This document shows positions 52,472 to 61,868 of a stretch of 64,000 nucleotides of DNA, in pieces; positions within the stretch are counted from its first letter, which is position 1; every line of letters begins with the position of its first letter. The stretch covers positions 1 to 64,000 of the forward strand of contig JANYET010000031.1 of NCBI GenBank assembly GCA_025359785.1, written 5' to 3'. The notes under the pieces were generated by a model that worked only from the letters and a program-made list of their open reading frames with translations, ran no database searches and was not told the DNA's origin. The translations under genes were made by a program, and so were the position numbers. This DNA comes from Alphaproteobacteria bacterium. GTDB taxonomy: Bacteria > Pseudomonadota > Alphaproteobacteria > Caulobacterales > Caulobacteraceae.

Positions 52472-53800
52472 CTAACCCTTGGCCAGATAGACGAACCGCA
52501 CCACGAACAGGCCGGCCAGCACGAACAGCAGCCAGTCGCTGCGCCGGGCCTGACCGCGAACCAGCTTCAGCACGGCAAAGCTGGTGATCCCGAACGCCAG
52601 GCCGTTGGCGATGGAATAGGTCAGCGGGATAATCACCACCGTCAGGAAGGCGGGGATCGCGACGCCCGGATCGACCCAGTCGACTTCCCCGAGCGCCCCG
52701 ATCATCAGGGCGCCGACCAGGATCAGGGCGGGCGCTGTGGCGGCCATCGGGATGGCCTGCACCAGGGGCGTGAATGCCAGCGTCAGCAGGAAGAGCACGC
52801 CCACTGTCACGCTGGTCAGACCCGTGCGGCCGCCCGCCGCCACGCCCGAGGCGCTTTCGATATAGCTGGTGACGGTGCTGGTGCCGGCCAGCGCGCCGGC
52901 CATGGTCGCCACCGAGTCGGCGATCAGGATGCGGTTGAGGCGCGGGATCGCGCCCGCCTCATCCTGCAGGCCCGCGCGCTTGGTCACCGCGACCAGGGTG
53001 CCGACATTGTCGAACAGGTCGACGAACAGGAAGACGAAGACGATCTCGACAAGCGTCATCGCGAGGCCGCCGCCGGCGCCGCTCTTGAGACTGAGCGCGG
53101 CGGGGATGTCGAGCTTGAAGGCGGTTGCGGAGAGGTCGCTGAAGCTGACGCCGCCGGGCGCCATGTGCGCGAGGCCCAGCGCCCAGGCCAGCGCCGCGAT
53201 GATCACGATGCCGATCAGCATCCCGCCCTTCACCCGCCAGACCTGCAAGCTCCCGATGATGACCAGTCCCAGCAGCGCCAGCGCGGCGGTGGGCTTGGTA
53301 AGATCACCCAGCGCCACGGCCGTCGCCGGATTGGGCACGATGATCCCGGCGTCGCGCAGGCCGATGAAGGCGATGAACACGCCGATGCCGGCGGCCACGG
53401 CGGCGAACAGCGACCGCGGGATCGCGGCCACGATCAGCTGGCGCACGCCCACCAGGGTCAGGATCAGGAAGGCCACGCCCGACAGGAAGACGCAGCCCAG
53501 GGCGGTCTCCCAGGGAACGCCCATGCCCTTGACCACCGTGTAGGTGAAATAGGCGTTCAGCCCCATGCCGGGGGCCAGCGCCAGCGGGTAGTTGGCGATC
53601 AGGCCCATCAGCAGGCTGCCGAAACCGGCGGCCAGGCAGGTGGCGGCGGCGACCGCGGCCACCGGCAGGCCCGCGTCGCTGAGGATCGCCGGATTGACCG
53701 CCACGATGTAGGCCATGGTCAGGAAGGTGGTCAGCCCCGCGAACAGTTCGGTGCGCACGCTCGTCCCGTGGGCCTTCAGCCCAAACAGCCGCTCCAGCAT
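52472..53800 (-). CDS. NCS2 (AzgA/PbuG-type) purine permease
   Basis: A 442-residue transporter with about 12-14 membrane segments. It starts FGLKAHGTSVRTELFAGLTT, then FLTMAYIVAVNPAILSDAG, LALAPGMGLNAYFTY, VDLFDNVGTLVAVTKRAG and SYIESASGVAAGGRTGLTSV, the signatures of the AzgA-like branch that imports adenine, guanine or hypoxanthine. It converges on the nucleosidase gene with a 10-base gap; release of a base by that enzyme and its import here is an attractive but unproven pairing. Confidence 0.93.
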   Translation of the reverse strand: MLERLFGLKAHGTSVRTELFAGLTTFLTMAYIVAVNPAILSDAGLPVAAVAAATCLAAGFGSLLMGLIANYPLALAPGMGLNAYFTYTVVKGMGVPWETALGCVFLSGVAFLILTLVGVRQLIVAAIPRSLFAAVAAGIGVFIAFIGLRDAGIIVPNPATAVALGDLTKPTAALALLGLVIIGSLQVWRVKGGMLIGIVIIAALAWALGLAHMAPGGVSFSDLSATAFKLDIPAALSLKSGAGGGLAMTLVEIVFVFLFVDLFDNVGTLVAVTKRAGLQDEAGAIPRLNRILIADSVATMAGALAGTSTVTSYIESASGVAAGGRTGLTSVTVGVLFLLTLAFTPLVQAIPMAATAPALILVGALMIGALGEVDWVDPGVAIPAFLTVVIIPLTYSIANGLAFGITSFAVLKLVRGQARRSDWLLFVLAGLFVVRFVYLAKG

Positions 53801-53898
53801 GATCTTCCCCCACGCGCCGAGACGCAGGCCACGCTAGGCGACCCCGGCCCCGGGGGAAATAGCCGGGACGTCAACGGCGCGAAGTCGCCGCGCGGCGC

Positions 53899-55125
53899 CT
53901 AAGAATAGCGCGCTTCGGTGGCAACCGGGCCGCTCACGGCGCCGAGCGCCCAGGCCACGTCGGCGACGTAGGCGTCCGCCACCGCGTCATGCACCGGCGA
54001 GAGCATCAAGTGCAGGCTCTTGGGCTCGGTGGTGACACCGGTGAACCAGCCGCGCTCGCGCAGCTTGGCCCAAAGCGCCACGCAATCCACATCGTCGCGG
54101 GTGAACGCCAGGATGCCGAGTTGTGGCCGGCCCAGGACGCGGAACCCCAGGGCCTCGACCCCCGCGGCGATGGCCTGGCGCGCGGCGGTCACCCGGCCGT
54201 GCTTGGCGCGGTAGCCCTCGACGCCCAGGAAATTCATCACCGCCCAGGCCGCCGAAATCGCCCCGCCGGGCCGGGTGCCGGCCAGTGTCGGTGTGACCAT
54301 CCGCCCGCCCGGCCAGTCGCGGAAATCGAAGGTCATGAATTTCTGCAGCTCGGCGGAGCGGAAGAAGACGGTCGAGGCCCCCTTGGCGCAGTAGCCGTAC
54401 TTGTGCAGGTCCGCGCTGATCGAGCGCACCCCTGGCAGCTCAAAGTCGAAGGCGGGCACGTCGCCGCCGTTCATCCGCACGAAGGGGGCGATATAGCCGC
54501 CGACGCAGGCGTCCACGTGCAGCCACAGGTCACGGGCGAGCGCCAGGTCCGACAGCGCGCCGATCGGATCGATCAGGCCATAGGGAAAGTTGGGCGCCGA
54601 GCCGACGATCATCACCGTCGAAGGGTCGGCCGCGTCGCCCATGGCCGCCGGGTCGGCGAGATAGTCCTTCAGCGGCGTCCGCCGGACCTCGATCTCCATC
54701 AACGCGCAGGCCTTGTCGAACGCCGGATGCGCCGAGCGCGGCAGGACGATGTTGAGCGGGCCCGCAACACCCCTGGCCTTGCGGGCGAAGTCGCGGGCGG
54801 CCTTCACCGCCATGGTGATCGAGTCGGTGCCGCCTGAGGTCATGACGCCGCCGGCCTCGTCCGGCCCGTGCAGCAGGCTCAGGCCGAAGCCCACGACCTC
54901 GTCCTCCATCCGTTTCAGGCTCGGGAAAGCGGCTGGGCCCAGGCCGTTCTCCGACTGAAAAAGGGCGTAGGCCTCCTTCTGCACCTGCTCAACGTCGGGG
55001 CCGGCGTTGAAGACGTAGACCGCGGTCTTGCCGTCGCGCCAGCGGACATCGCCGGTCGCGTAGTCGGCCATCCGGTCTTTCAGGTCCGGCCAGTCGGCGC
55101 CCTGCCGCGGGAGGGGGTGGCGCAT
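53899..55125 (-). CDS. Sphingosine-1-phosphate-lyase-like PLP enzyme
   Basis: A 408-residue group-II PLP decarboxylase-fold protein. GGVMTSGGTDSITMAVKAAR, His133 in SAHPAFDK, HVDACVGGYIAPF (Asp205) and the PLP lysine Lys242 in SISADLHKYGYCAKGAS match sphingosine-1-phosphate lyases. Those cleave long-chain-base phosphates. There is no N-terminal membrane helix, unlike the eukaryotic enzyme. Glutamate-decarboxylase-like use is the alternative. Confidence 0.78.
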   Translation of the reverse strand: MRHPLPRQGADWPDLKDRMADYATGDVRWRDGKTAVYVFNAGPDVEQVQKEAYALFQSENGLGPAAFPSLKRMEDEVVGFGLSLLHGPDEAGGVMTSGGTDSITMAVKAARDFARKARGVAGPLNIVLPRSAHPAFDKACALMEIEVRRTPLKDYLADPAAMGDAADPSTVMIVGSAPNFPYGLIDPIGALSDLALARDLWLHVDACVGGYIAPFVRMNGGDVPAFDFELPGVRSISADLHKYGYCAKGASTVFFRSAELQKFMTFDFRDWPGGRMVTPTLAGTRPGGAISAAWAVMNFLGVEGYRAKHGRVTAARQAIAAGVEALGFRVLGRPQLGILAFTRDDVDCVALWAKLRERGWFTGVTTEPKSLHLMLSPVHDAVADAYVADVAWALGAVSGPVATEARYS

Positions 55126-55132
55126 GCGGGAC

Positions 55133-55615
55133 CTATTCGCTCTGCAGGGTGAACTTGCCGGCCAGGACGCACCGGGCCACATCGCGGTGGATGGAGACCG
55201 TGGCCGGCTGGGCGACGCCGATGTTGTAGAACCAGCGGCCGGCCGGCGTGACCACGGTCAGCACCGTGGGGTTGGCGAACTGGCAGATCCGGTCGGTGGT
55301 CAGCCCCTTGCCGCCGCTGGCCTTCACGTCCGAGCAGGAGGCGTCGCCGGACCAGCGCCCGAGCGCCGCGCCGTCGTAGTTGAAGGTTCTGGGCGCCAGC
55401 AGGTGTTTGGCCGTGAAGTCGGCTTCGGTGAGGGTCGGGCAGGGTGGGCCTTTGATGTCCCAGGCCTGGGCGGTGGCGACGCTGGCGTTGCGGTCGCGGA
55501 CATATTCAAAAGCCAAAGCGCCGATAGCCACGGTCAGCACCACCACCGCGCCGATCACATGGGCCAGACCGAAGCGGCGAACGCCGCCAAAGTCACGGCC
55601 CGGCCTAGTCGCCAT
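55133..55615 (-). CDS. Membrane-anchored protein of unknown function
   Basis: A 160-residue protein with one N-terminal transmembrane helix (about residues 17-37) and a periplasmic part containing four cysteines ([36 protein letters not shown]) that could form two disulfides. No family recognised. It overlaps the end of the Trm112-like gene by 11 bases and precedes the S1P-lyase-like gene by 7. Confidence 0.65.
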   Translation of the reverse strand: MATRPGRDFGGVRRFGLAHVIGAVVVLTVAIGALAFEYVRDRNASVATAQAWDIKGPPCPTLTEADFTAKHLLAPRTFNYDGAALGRWSGDASCSDVKASGGKGLTTDRICQFANPTVLTVVTPAGRWFYNIGVAQPATVSIHRDVARCVLAGKFTLQSE

Positions 55616-55841
55616 CGGCCAGCTCGCGGGCCTCTTCCGGCAGCATGATCGGCACGCCGTCGCGGATCGGATAGGCGAGGCGGGCCGAACGGCTGATCAG
55701 CTCACCCTTGGCGCGGTCGAACTCCAGCGGCCCGTGGGTCACCGGGCAGACCAGGATTTCCAGAAGGCGTGGATCGACATCGACCGCCAGAAGGCTTGGC
55801 TCGGGCGGGCCAGGTTCGGGCAGGACGGGGGGCTCGCTCAT
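55605..55841 (-). CDS. Trm112-family protein
   Basis: A 78-residue protein: proline-rich start, then [20 protein letters not shown] and [20 protein letters not shown], typical of bacterial Trm112/YcaR. Only one cysteine is present, so the zinc site of eukaryotic Trm112 is missing, as in many bacterial members. In eukaryotes Trm112 activates methyltransferases; the bacterial role is unclear. Confidence 0.88.
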   Translation of the reverse strand: MSEPPVLPEPGPPEPSLLAVDVDPRLLEILVCPVTHGPLEFDRAKGELISRSARLAYPIRDGVPIMLPEEARELADGD

Positions 55842-55870
55842 GGGCCGCAGTCCTACTGCACTGCCAAGAC

Positions 55871-56530
55871 CTACTGCAAGGAATGGCCTTCGTCATCGTC
55901 ATCCTCGCCGTCGATCTCCAGCAGGGTCGACAGGGTCTCGAAGCGGGCGGCCAGGTCCGGCGCTTCCAGCAAGGCCTGTTTCTCCGCGGGCTCGAAGGGC
56001 AGGCCCATGGCCAGCGAATTGACCAGCGCTTCCAGCGGCGCGGTGTGGGCGGTCTCCCAGTCGATGTCGAGCTCTCGGCGGTTCAGGTAGCGCTTCAGCG
56101 CCTTGGCGAAACGGTTGCGGGCCGACTCGGGCGCCAAGGCCGCGCCATCATCGGCCAGGTCGCCCTCGAACCGGTCGTAGCGGGCGCGAAGCTGGCGGTA
56201 CGGGGTTGGGATGGTCAGTTCCGCGCCGGCGTCGAAGCGGCAGACGCCGGTGAGCGTGATCAGATAGCGGCCGTCGGAGGTCTCGGCGTAGCTGGTGATC
56301 CGGCCGGCGCAACCCACGTCGGATAGCTTCGGCCGCTCGCGGTCGCCGCCCTGACGGGTCTGAATCATGCCGATGATCCGGTCGCCAGCCATGGCGTCGT
56401 CGATCATGTTGAGGTAGCGCGGCTCGAAAACCTGCAGCGGCAGGTCGCCGCCCGGCAGCAGCATGGCGCCGTCCACCGGAAAGACCGGGATCATCTGCGG
56501 CAGGTCGACGATGCGACGATAGGGGGTCAA
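55871..56530 (-). CDS. LON substrate-binding-domain protein
   Basis: A 219-residue protein consisting of the Lon N-domain without ATPase or protease: [53 protein letters not shown]. Start at TTG 56530, with GGAG eight bases upstream. Probably recognises misfolded or specific proteins; the partner is unknown. Lies just downstream of the CnoX-like gene. Confidence 0.9.
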   Translation of the reverse strand: MTPYRRIVDLPQMIPVFPVDGAMLLPGGDLPLQVFEPRYLNMIDDAMAGDRIIGMIQTRQGGDRERPKLSDVGCAGRITSYAETSDGRYLITLTGVCRFDAGAELTIPTPYRQLRARYDRFEGDLADDGAALAPESARNRFAKALKRYLNRRELDIDWETAHTAPLEALVNSLAMGLPFEPAEKQALLEAPDLAARFETLSTLLEIDGEDDDDEGHSLQ

Positions 56531-56549
56531 GTCAGGGTCTCCGTGCGGC

Positions 56550-57452
56550 TCAGCTGAACAGGATCGATGACAGCCGACGGCGGCCGTTGCGGGCGATGTC
56601 CGACATCTGGCCGGCGGCCTCGAAGACCGTCAGCAGCTGTTTGCGGGCCGCCTCGTCGTTCCAGGCGCGATCCTTCTCCAGGATGGTCAGTAGCTGGTCG
56701 GCGGCCTCGGCGAGCTTGTGCCGGCCAGCCAGCGCGGCGGCCAGGTCGAAGCGGGCCTGATGGTCGTCGGGATCTGTGGCGAGCCGCTTCTCGAATGGGG
56801 TGGTGTCGGACGGGGCTTCCGCGGCGAGCGCCAGGGCCGCGCGGACACTATCGAGATCGGGGTCCTTGGCGCCGTCGGGGGCCATGGCGACCACCTCGCC
56901 GGCCCGCTCGGTGTCGCCGCCGGCTAGGTAGACCTTGGCGAGGCCGCCCAGGGCTTTCAGGTTCTGCGGATCGGCCTGCAACACCTGGGCGTAGGCCTGG
57001 GCCGCGCCGCCCATGTCGCCCGCCTCCAGCGACTCGCGCGCCATCGCCAGCATCTCGTCGATGGGCGAGGGGCCGCCCGGGCCAAGCTTGGCCACCTTGT
57101 CCACGAAATCGCGCACCTGGCTGTCGGGGAGCGCGCCCATGAAACCGTCCACCGGCTTGCCGTCGACAAAGGCGAAGACCGCGGGGATCGACTGGACGCG
57201 GAGCTGTTCAGCATAGGCCGGATTCTTGTCGATATCGACCTTGACCAGCTTCACCTTGCCCTTGGCGGCGGCCACGGCCTTTTCCAGCGCCGGCCCCAGC
57301 TGGCGGCACGGGCCGCACCAGGTCGCCCAGAAGTCGACGATCACCGGCTGCTCGCGCGAGGCCTCGACGACATCGGCCATGAAGCTCGCGTCGGTCGCGT
57401 CCTTGATAATGTCCGCGGCCGGCGGGCCGGCGGTCTCCCCGATCAGGCTCAT
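56550..57452 (-). CDS. Thioredoxin-TPR protein, CnoX/YbbN type
   Basis: A 300-residue protein: thioredoxin domain with the active site WATWCGPCR (Cys46, Cys49) followed by TPR-like helical repeats (about 135-300: AAQAYAQVLQADPQNLKALGG, DLAAALAGRHKLAEAADQL). E. coli CnoX/YbbN lacks one cysteine and acts as chaperedoxin; this one keeps both, as noted for the Caulobacter protein, so it may also reduce disulfides. ATG 57452 chosen over TTG 57458. Confidence 0.9.
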   Translation of the reverse strand: MSLIGETAGPPAADIIKDATDASFMADVVEASREQPVIVDFWATWCGPCRQLGPALEKAVAAAKGKVKLVKVDIDKNPAYAEQLRVQSIPAVFAFVDGKPVDGFMGALPDSQVRDFVDKVAKLGPGGPSPIDEMLAMARESLEAGDMGGAAQAYAQVLQADPQNLKALGGLAKVYLAGGDTERAGEVVAMAPDGAKDPDLDSVRAALALAAEAPSDTTPFEKRLATDPDDHQARFDLAAALAGRHKLAEAADQLLTILEKDRAWNDEAARKQLLTVFEAAGQMSDIARNGRRRLSSILFS

Positions 57453-57533
57453 GGCCAAGTCCTCAAACTGAAACCCAATAACGCCTCTCGCCCCAAGATG
57501 GTCCCGGCAGGCGACGGCTTCAACGCGTCCAAT

Positions 57534-58040
57534 CTAATCGATCACCGCCATGGCCGCGAAATCGACAATCAGCGGCGTCACGCCAACGGCGACGAGGAAG
57601 GCCCGCAGGCCCGCCTGGCCGATCCCTGTGGTGGCGGTGTTGACGAGCGGATGGAAGTTCACGAGCGGCGCGTCGGCCAGTAGCTTGTCGAGGACGAAGC
57701 GCACGTCGCTCGCCGCGCCGTTGATCATGGCGAAGGCGGTGACCGAGCCCGGGGTGACGCCCAAGGAGGCTTCCATCAGCTCAGCGGACCCGAACGACAG
57801 CCGCGCCGAGCCGATCACCGTGTGCAGGCGCTTCAGGTCGATCACCGTGCTGTCGGCGGCCGAGATCAGCCAGAGCTGACCCTTCGCGTCCTTCAGGAAC
57901 AGGTTCTTGGTGTGGGCGCCTGGAATGGCCGCCTTGATCGCCTCACCCTCGCCGACCCGGAAGACGGCCGGGTGCTCGAAGGTGCGGGTCGCGACGCCGA
58001 GCGCGCCCAGCAGAGCCATCAGGTCGGCGCGGGTCTTCAT
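57534..58040 (-). CDS. YbaK/ProX-type prolyl-tRNA editing protein
   Basis: A 168-residue free-standing editing domain: [35 protein letters not shown] (conserved Lys), [20 protein letters not shown] and [14 protein letters not shown]. ProX hydrolyses Ala-tRNA-Pro. Start at ATG 58040. Confidence 0.93.
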   Translation of the reverse strand: MKTRADLMALLGALGVATRTFEHPAVFRVGEGEAIKAAIPGAHTKNLFLKDAKGQLWLISAADSTVIDLKRLHTVIGSARLSFGSAELMEASLGVTPGSVTAFAMINGAASDVRFVLDKLLADAPLVNFHPLVNTATTGIGQAGLRAFLVAVGVTPLIVDFAAMAVID

Positions 58041-58152
58041 GGCTCCTCGATTGCACAGGCCGGGTGCGGCCGCAAAACCTGCGTGCCGTTTTGGACCAAT
58101 TCCGAGCCGCCCTCCCCCGGAGCGCTCGATGCGAACACGAAAGCCTGGACCG

Positions 58153-58875
58153 ATGAAGCTCCGCCTCCTGACCCTGGCCGCGACCGCTGCGACCGCCCTC
58201 ATGGCGAGCTCCGCCAACGCCGCGGTCACCTCGGCCTTCTTCGATCCCCTGGCCTGGGGGCTGAACGCCGGCGAGACCGAGATCACCCAATTCGAAGGCC
58301 GGACCCTGGGGACCGTGGCTTTCAACCAGCCCGGCTACGGCCTGTCCGGCAGCGCACAGCTGTTCACCGGTTCGGTGGGCGGGGTCAGCGCCGCGCCGGC
58401 CGTGCCGAACACCGCCAGCGTGTTCGACGGCTCGGGCCATGACGGCTCGCAGTACCTGTCGATCCAGGGCGGCCAGACGGCGACGCTCACCTTGGCCGCG
58501 GGGGGCCTTCGCGAAATCAGCTTCTACATCGGCTCGATCGACACCTATAACACCCTGGCCTTCCACTACGCCGACGGCACGTCTGAGCTGCCGGTCATGA
58601 CCGGCCAGTGGGTCGCCAACCACACCATCACCCAGTCGAACGGCAACCAGCAAAGCGGCAACACCAACGGCCGCCTGACGCTCACCTTCGACAAGGCCAT
58701 CGATCGCGTGGTGCTGGGCTCCAGCCAGAACGCCTTCGAGATTAGCGAAGTCGCCGGCATCTCCGCCGGCGTGCCGGAGCCGGCGTCCTGGGCGCTGATG
58801 ATCCTGGGCTTCGGCGGGGCCGGCGCGGCGCTGCGCGCCCAGCGCCGCCGCCAGCCGGCCGCAACCTGCGCCTGA
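58153..58875 (+). CDS. PEP-CTERM sorting-signal protein
   Basis: A 240-residue exported protein with a signal peptide (residues 1-23, ending NA), a beta-rich body ([23 protein letters not shown], [12 protein letters not shown]) and the C-terminal sorting signal [20 protein letters not shown] followed by basic residues. In PEP-CTERM systems a membrane exosortase/EpsH cleaves this signal. No exosortase is in the window. Preceded by an in-frame ATG eight codons upstream. Confidence 0.88.
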   Translation: MKLRLLTLAATAATALMASSANAAVTSAFFDPLAWGLNAGETEITQFEGRTLGTVAFNQPGYGLSGSAQLFTGSVGGVSAAPAVPNTASVFDGSGHDGSQYLSIQGGQTATLTLAAGGLREISFYIGSIDTYNTLAFHYADGTSELPVMTGQWVANHTITQSNGNQQSGNTNGRLTLTFDKAIDRVVLGSSQNAFEISEVAGISAGVPEPASWALMILGFGGAGAALRAQRRRQPAATCA

Positions 58876-59014
58876 GCAACCCCTTCGGGCCAACCGCGGC
58901 CCGAAACGAGACAGAAGAGCCTCGATCGCGTCCCGCGCGGCCGGGGCTTTTCTTTGCGTGGCCGCCGCCCGCCCCGTATGGACGTGGGACCTATCTTCGA
59001 GCGCGAGACCGTCC

Positions 59015-59758
59015 ATGGAACTGGAGTGCTATCCCACCACCGAGCGGCCGCCGGAAATCGTGCCGGGCCGCCAGAACCGCGACTGGATGGACGCCTTCAC
59101 CTCGCGCCACGCCTACCGCTGCCTGCCGTTGAACATGGCCAACACCTCGGGCTGGGAAATCCTCTGCCCGGTCGCCTTCACGGCGGAGTGGAACGGCGGC
59201 ATCCACCAGAGCGACATCAAGCTGCAGTCGGATTTCCCGAGCCCGGATTTCCACCGCCTGGCCTCGAGCCATTTCAGCCACGGGGTGCTGACCTTCCATC
59301 CAGGCTATCTGTTCCGCACGCCGCCCGGCTGGTCGATGATGGCCATGGGCGCGCCAAACCACGTCAAGGACGGCATCCAGCCGCTGGCCGGCGTCATCGA
59401 GACCGACTGGCTGCCATTCCCCTTCACGATGAACTGGCTGTTCACCCGGCCGGGCAAGGTGCGGTTCGAAAAGGGCGAACCCTTCTGCTTCATCACCCTG
59501 CTGCAGGACAAGACGTTGAGCGAGATTCAGCCGGTGATCCGGCGCATGGATTCCAACCCCGACCTGCGCAATCAGTACGATGTCTGGGAGAAGCATCGGG
59601 TCGAGTTCAACCGCCGGATCTGGCGCCAGGAGCCCGAAGCCACCAAAGAGGCCTGGCAGCGCTACTACTTCAAGGGCGAGTATCCCGAGGAGATCGCGCC
59701 GGCCCGCGACGACCATGTCAACAAGCGTCGCCTGAAGGAACCGAAGTTCAAGCGCTAG
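59015..59758 (+). CDS. DUF6065 family protein
   Basis: A 247-residue cytoplasmic-looking protein starting MELECYPTTERPPEIVPGRQ, with SRHAYRCLPLNMANTSGWE, PGYLFRTPPGWSMMAMGAPN, and LPFPFTMNWLFTRPG, a conserved family of unknown function also found in other Proteobacteria and phage-like contexts. Some members sit near tRNA or oxygenase genes. Role unknown. Confidence 0.82.
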   Translation: MELECYPTTERPPEIVPGRQNRDWMDAFTSRHAYRCLPLNMANTSGWEILCPVAFTAEWNGGIHQSDIKLQSDFPSPDFHRLASSHFSHGVLTFHPGYLFRTPPGWSMMAMGAPNHVKDGIQPLAGVIETDWLPFPFTMNWLFTRPGKVRFEKGEPFCFITLLQDKTLSEIQPVIRRMDSNPDLRNQYDVWEKHRVEFNRRIWRQEPEATKEAWQRYYFKGEYPEEIAPARDDHVNKRRLKEPKFKR

Positions 59759-60086
59759 GTCGCTTGCCAATAAGAGGGGCGTCTGCCATAAGCCGCCTCT
59801 CGATTTTTCGGGGCGCCAAGACGACTTTGGTGACCTCGAGGAGCGCGGGCGTAGCTCAGTGGTAGAGCACAACCTTGCCAAGGTTGGGGTCGAGAGTTCG
59901 AATCTCTTCGCCCGCTCCAAATTTCCCGCAAGACAGTCTGATCGAACCCGGCGGCCCGGAAAGGGCGCCGGGCGCCGCCGCGTCGCCGTGCGAAATCCGG
60001 GGACGCCAATCGGCGGCTCAGACTAAGGATGCGCTGCGGCGACGGCGCCGCCCCAAGACCCCGCCTCAGACCGGCCGGAGGACGCC
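59759..60086 (+). other. Region holding only tRNA-Gly
   Basis: Apart from the tRNA at 59845-59919, no coding sequence or repeat is convincing here. No integrase or att-like duplication of the tRNA 3' end was seen nearby. Confidence 0.6.
59845..59919 (+). tRNA. tRNA-Gly (anticodon GCC)
   Basis: A full cloverleaf: acceptor GCGGGCG (59845-59851) with CGCCCGC (59909-59915), D arm with AGCTCAGTGGTAGAGC, anticodon stem CAACC/GGTTG with loop TTGCCAA (GCC at 59877-59879), T arm GAGAG-TTCGAAT-CTCTT and an encoded CCA (59917-59919). Confidence 0.97.
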
Positions 60087-60653
60087 ATGACCCACGATCC
60101 CGCGCTCGAGGCTCACGAGCATGCCGAGCACGCCGAGCATGCGGCCCACGCGCATGACCCGTTCATCAACCGCGTCTCGATCACCATCGCGGTCCTGGCG
60201 GTGCTGGCCGCCGCGGTGGGCAGTCTGGAGACCATCGAGGCGGGCGGCGCCATTACCGCGTCCAGCGAGGCGGTGCTGAGCCAGGACAAGGCCACCGACG
60301 TCTGGGGCGAGTACCAGGCCGACAGCCTGAAGAAGCATATGTACGGCATCGCCGCCGACGCGGGCGGCCCCAAGGCCGCGAAATACGCCGACACCGCCAA
60401 GGAACAGGTCGCCAAGCAGGCGGAGGTCAAGAAGCAGGCGCAAGAGGACGAGGCCGAGCGCGACACGCTGCTGGCCGCCAGCCGGGCGCATGAACGCCAC
60501 CATCACTGGCTGACCGCCGCCGCGACCCTGCTGGAGATCGGCATCGCGATCTGCACCGTGGCGATCATCACCCGGCGCCGGGCGTTCTGGCTGGGCTCGA
60601 TCGCGCTCGGGCTGGTCGGCCTGGTGATCGCGGCCCTGGGCTTTCTGCTCTAG
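60087..60653 (+). CDS. DUF4337 membrane protein
   Basis: A 188-residue protein: a His/Glu/Ala-rich head (HEHAEHAEHAAHAHD, residues 9-23), a transmembrane helix (about 30-48), a coiled-coil-like middle with Lys/Gln/Glu (AKEQVAKQAEVKKQAQED), and two C-terminal helices in the membrane (IGIAICTVAIITRRRAFWLG). This is the DUF4337 layout. Function unknown; the head could bind metal. Confidence 0.86.
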   Translation: MTHDPALEAHEHAEHAEHAAHAHDPFINRVSITIAVLAVLAAAVGSLETIEAGGAITASSEAVLSQDKATDVWGEYQADSLKKHMYGIAADAGGPKAAKYADTAKEQVAKQAEVKKQAQEDEAERDTLLAASRAHERHHHWLTAAATLLEIGIAICTVAIITRRRAFWLGSIALGLVGLVIAALGFLL

Positions 60654-60665
60654 AGCCGTCCTCGC

Positions 60666-61250
60666 CTAACGCGCCGCCGGGTACTGGATTTTCGGCTTCA
60701 GATTCTCGACCACCGCGCGGGCGTCAAAGGCGCGCGGATCATCGGCGGGCTTGGGCCCTTTGTGGGTGACGATCTCGGCGGAGGCCTCGAAGTTCTCGAT
60801 GGTCTGAACGTTCATGGTGTCCGCCCAGAAGGGGTCGCCGAACCAGGGATCCCAGCTGCGCCAGGCGTAGCCGCGGCCGCGATAGCGCCACGACGGCCGC
60901 CAGTAACCGAAACTCGAGCCGTACCAGGGGCGATAGAAGGGGTCGGGCTGGACGTAGGTGCGCTGTTTGGAATCGGTCTGGCGGTCGATGATGGCGAACC
61001 AGTCGTCGCCGTTCTGCACGGTGAGCTCCGCGGCGCGGTAGAGCAGGTAGCCCTCCACGGTCTCGCGCGAGGTCATCGCGTTGCCGGAGAAATTGACCCG
61101 CCAGCGGTTGGGCTCGATCCGCCGCTCGGAATAGCCGCCTGAGGTGGCGTTGCCGCGGGCGGCGGGCTGGTAGGGCGTCGCGGTGACGCAGGCGCTGAGC
61201 CCCGTCGCCAGGACCAGGGCGGCGGCGAGGGCTACGGATGTCTTGGTCAT
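60666..61250 (-). CDS. CC0125/CC1285-family lipoprotein
   Basis: A 194-residue lipoprotein (lipobox LSAC, Cys21) with the family pattern YQPAARGNATSGGYSERRIE, NRWRVNFSGNAMTSRETVEG, YLLYRAAELTVQNG and a Trp/Tyr/Arg-rich stretch (WRPSWRYRGRGYAWRSW). The family is named after Caulobacter proteins; function unknown. Confidence 0.88.
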   Translation of the reverse strand: MTKTSVALAAALVLATGLSACVTATPYQPAARGNATSGGYSERRIEPNRWRVNFSGNAMTSRETVEGYLLYRAAELTVQNGDDWFAIIDRQTDSKQRTYVQPDPFYRPWYGSSFGYWRPSWRYRGRGYAWRSWDPWFGDPFWADTMNVQTIENFEASAEIVTHKGPKPADDPRAFDARAVVENLKPKIQYPAAR

Positions 61251-61368
61251 CTTGAACTCTCGAACAACAGCGTCCCTCGCACGATGAGGGTCCAATCCGC
61301 ACAACATCTGGCCGCAATTGTGGTTGCGGCGTTACACGACTGTGAAGGCGCTGTTACCCAGAGCCCCG

Positions 61369-61776
61369 CTAGACGTGGCCGGTCGCCAGGCCGTAGACGA
61401 TCTTGCCCAGCGCCCCGAACATCAGCACGGCCACGGCCAGCGACTGGATCATGAAGCCTGTGCTGCGCTTGGCCGGATCGGCCATGTAGCCCGTGGAATA
61501 GACCAGGCGGCCGACGATCCAGACCAGACCCATGCCGGCCGCGACCAGCTCGTTCCAGTAGATCGCGAACAGCCACAGGCTGGTCAGGAAGATCGGCAGC
61601 CATTCCAGGGTGTTGTAGTGCACGCGGACGGCGCGCTCGAGCAGCGGGTCACCGGTCATGGCCGGCGCGGCGATGCCGGACTTGCCGCGCGCCTGGGCCA
61701 CCTGCAGCCCCATCCAGAAATAGACCAGGAGCGCCAGCAGCGTGACCACGGCGGTCCAGCGATGTTCCATCATCAT
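61369..61776 (-). CDS. MAPEG-family membrane protein
   Basis: A 135-residue protein with four transmembrane helices and the MAPEG motif ERAVRVHYNTLEWLPIFL plus GRLVYSTGYMADPAKRSTGF. Eukaryotic MAPEG members are glutathione- or eicosanoid-linked; bacterial role unknown. An imperfect GCCGCAA/TTGCGGC hairpin (61311-61330) lies downstream. Confidence 0.9.
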   Translation of the reverse strand: MMMEHRWTAVVTLLALLVYFWMGLQVAQARGKSGIAAPAMTGDPLLERAVRVHYNTLEWLPIFLTSLWLFAIYWNELVAAGMGLVWIVGRLVYSTGYMADPAKRSTGFMIQSLAVAVLMFGALGKIVYGLATGHV

Positions 61777-61868
61777 GATCGTTTCCCCCGAAGGCGGCGA
61801 AGGAAGCTTCGCCTTGGCGACAACTTGCCACGTATCGGGGTTCGACGGGAACCGGTTCCGCGTTTTCG

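Noticed and set aside
59845..59919. tRNA-Gly as an integration site for a mobile element.
   Set aside because: No integrase, no duplicated tRNA end and no composition change beside it.
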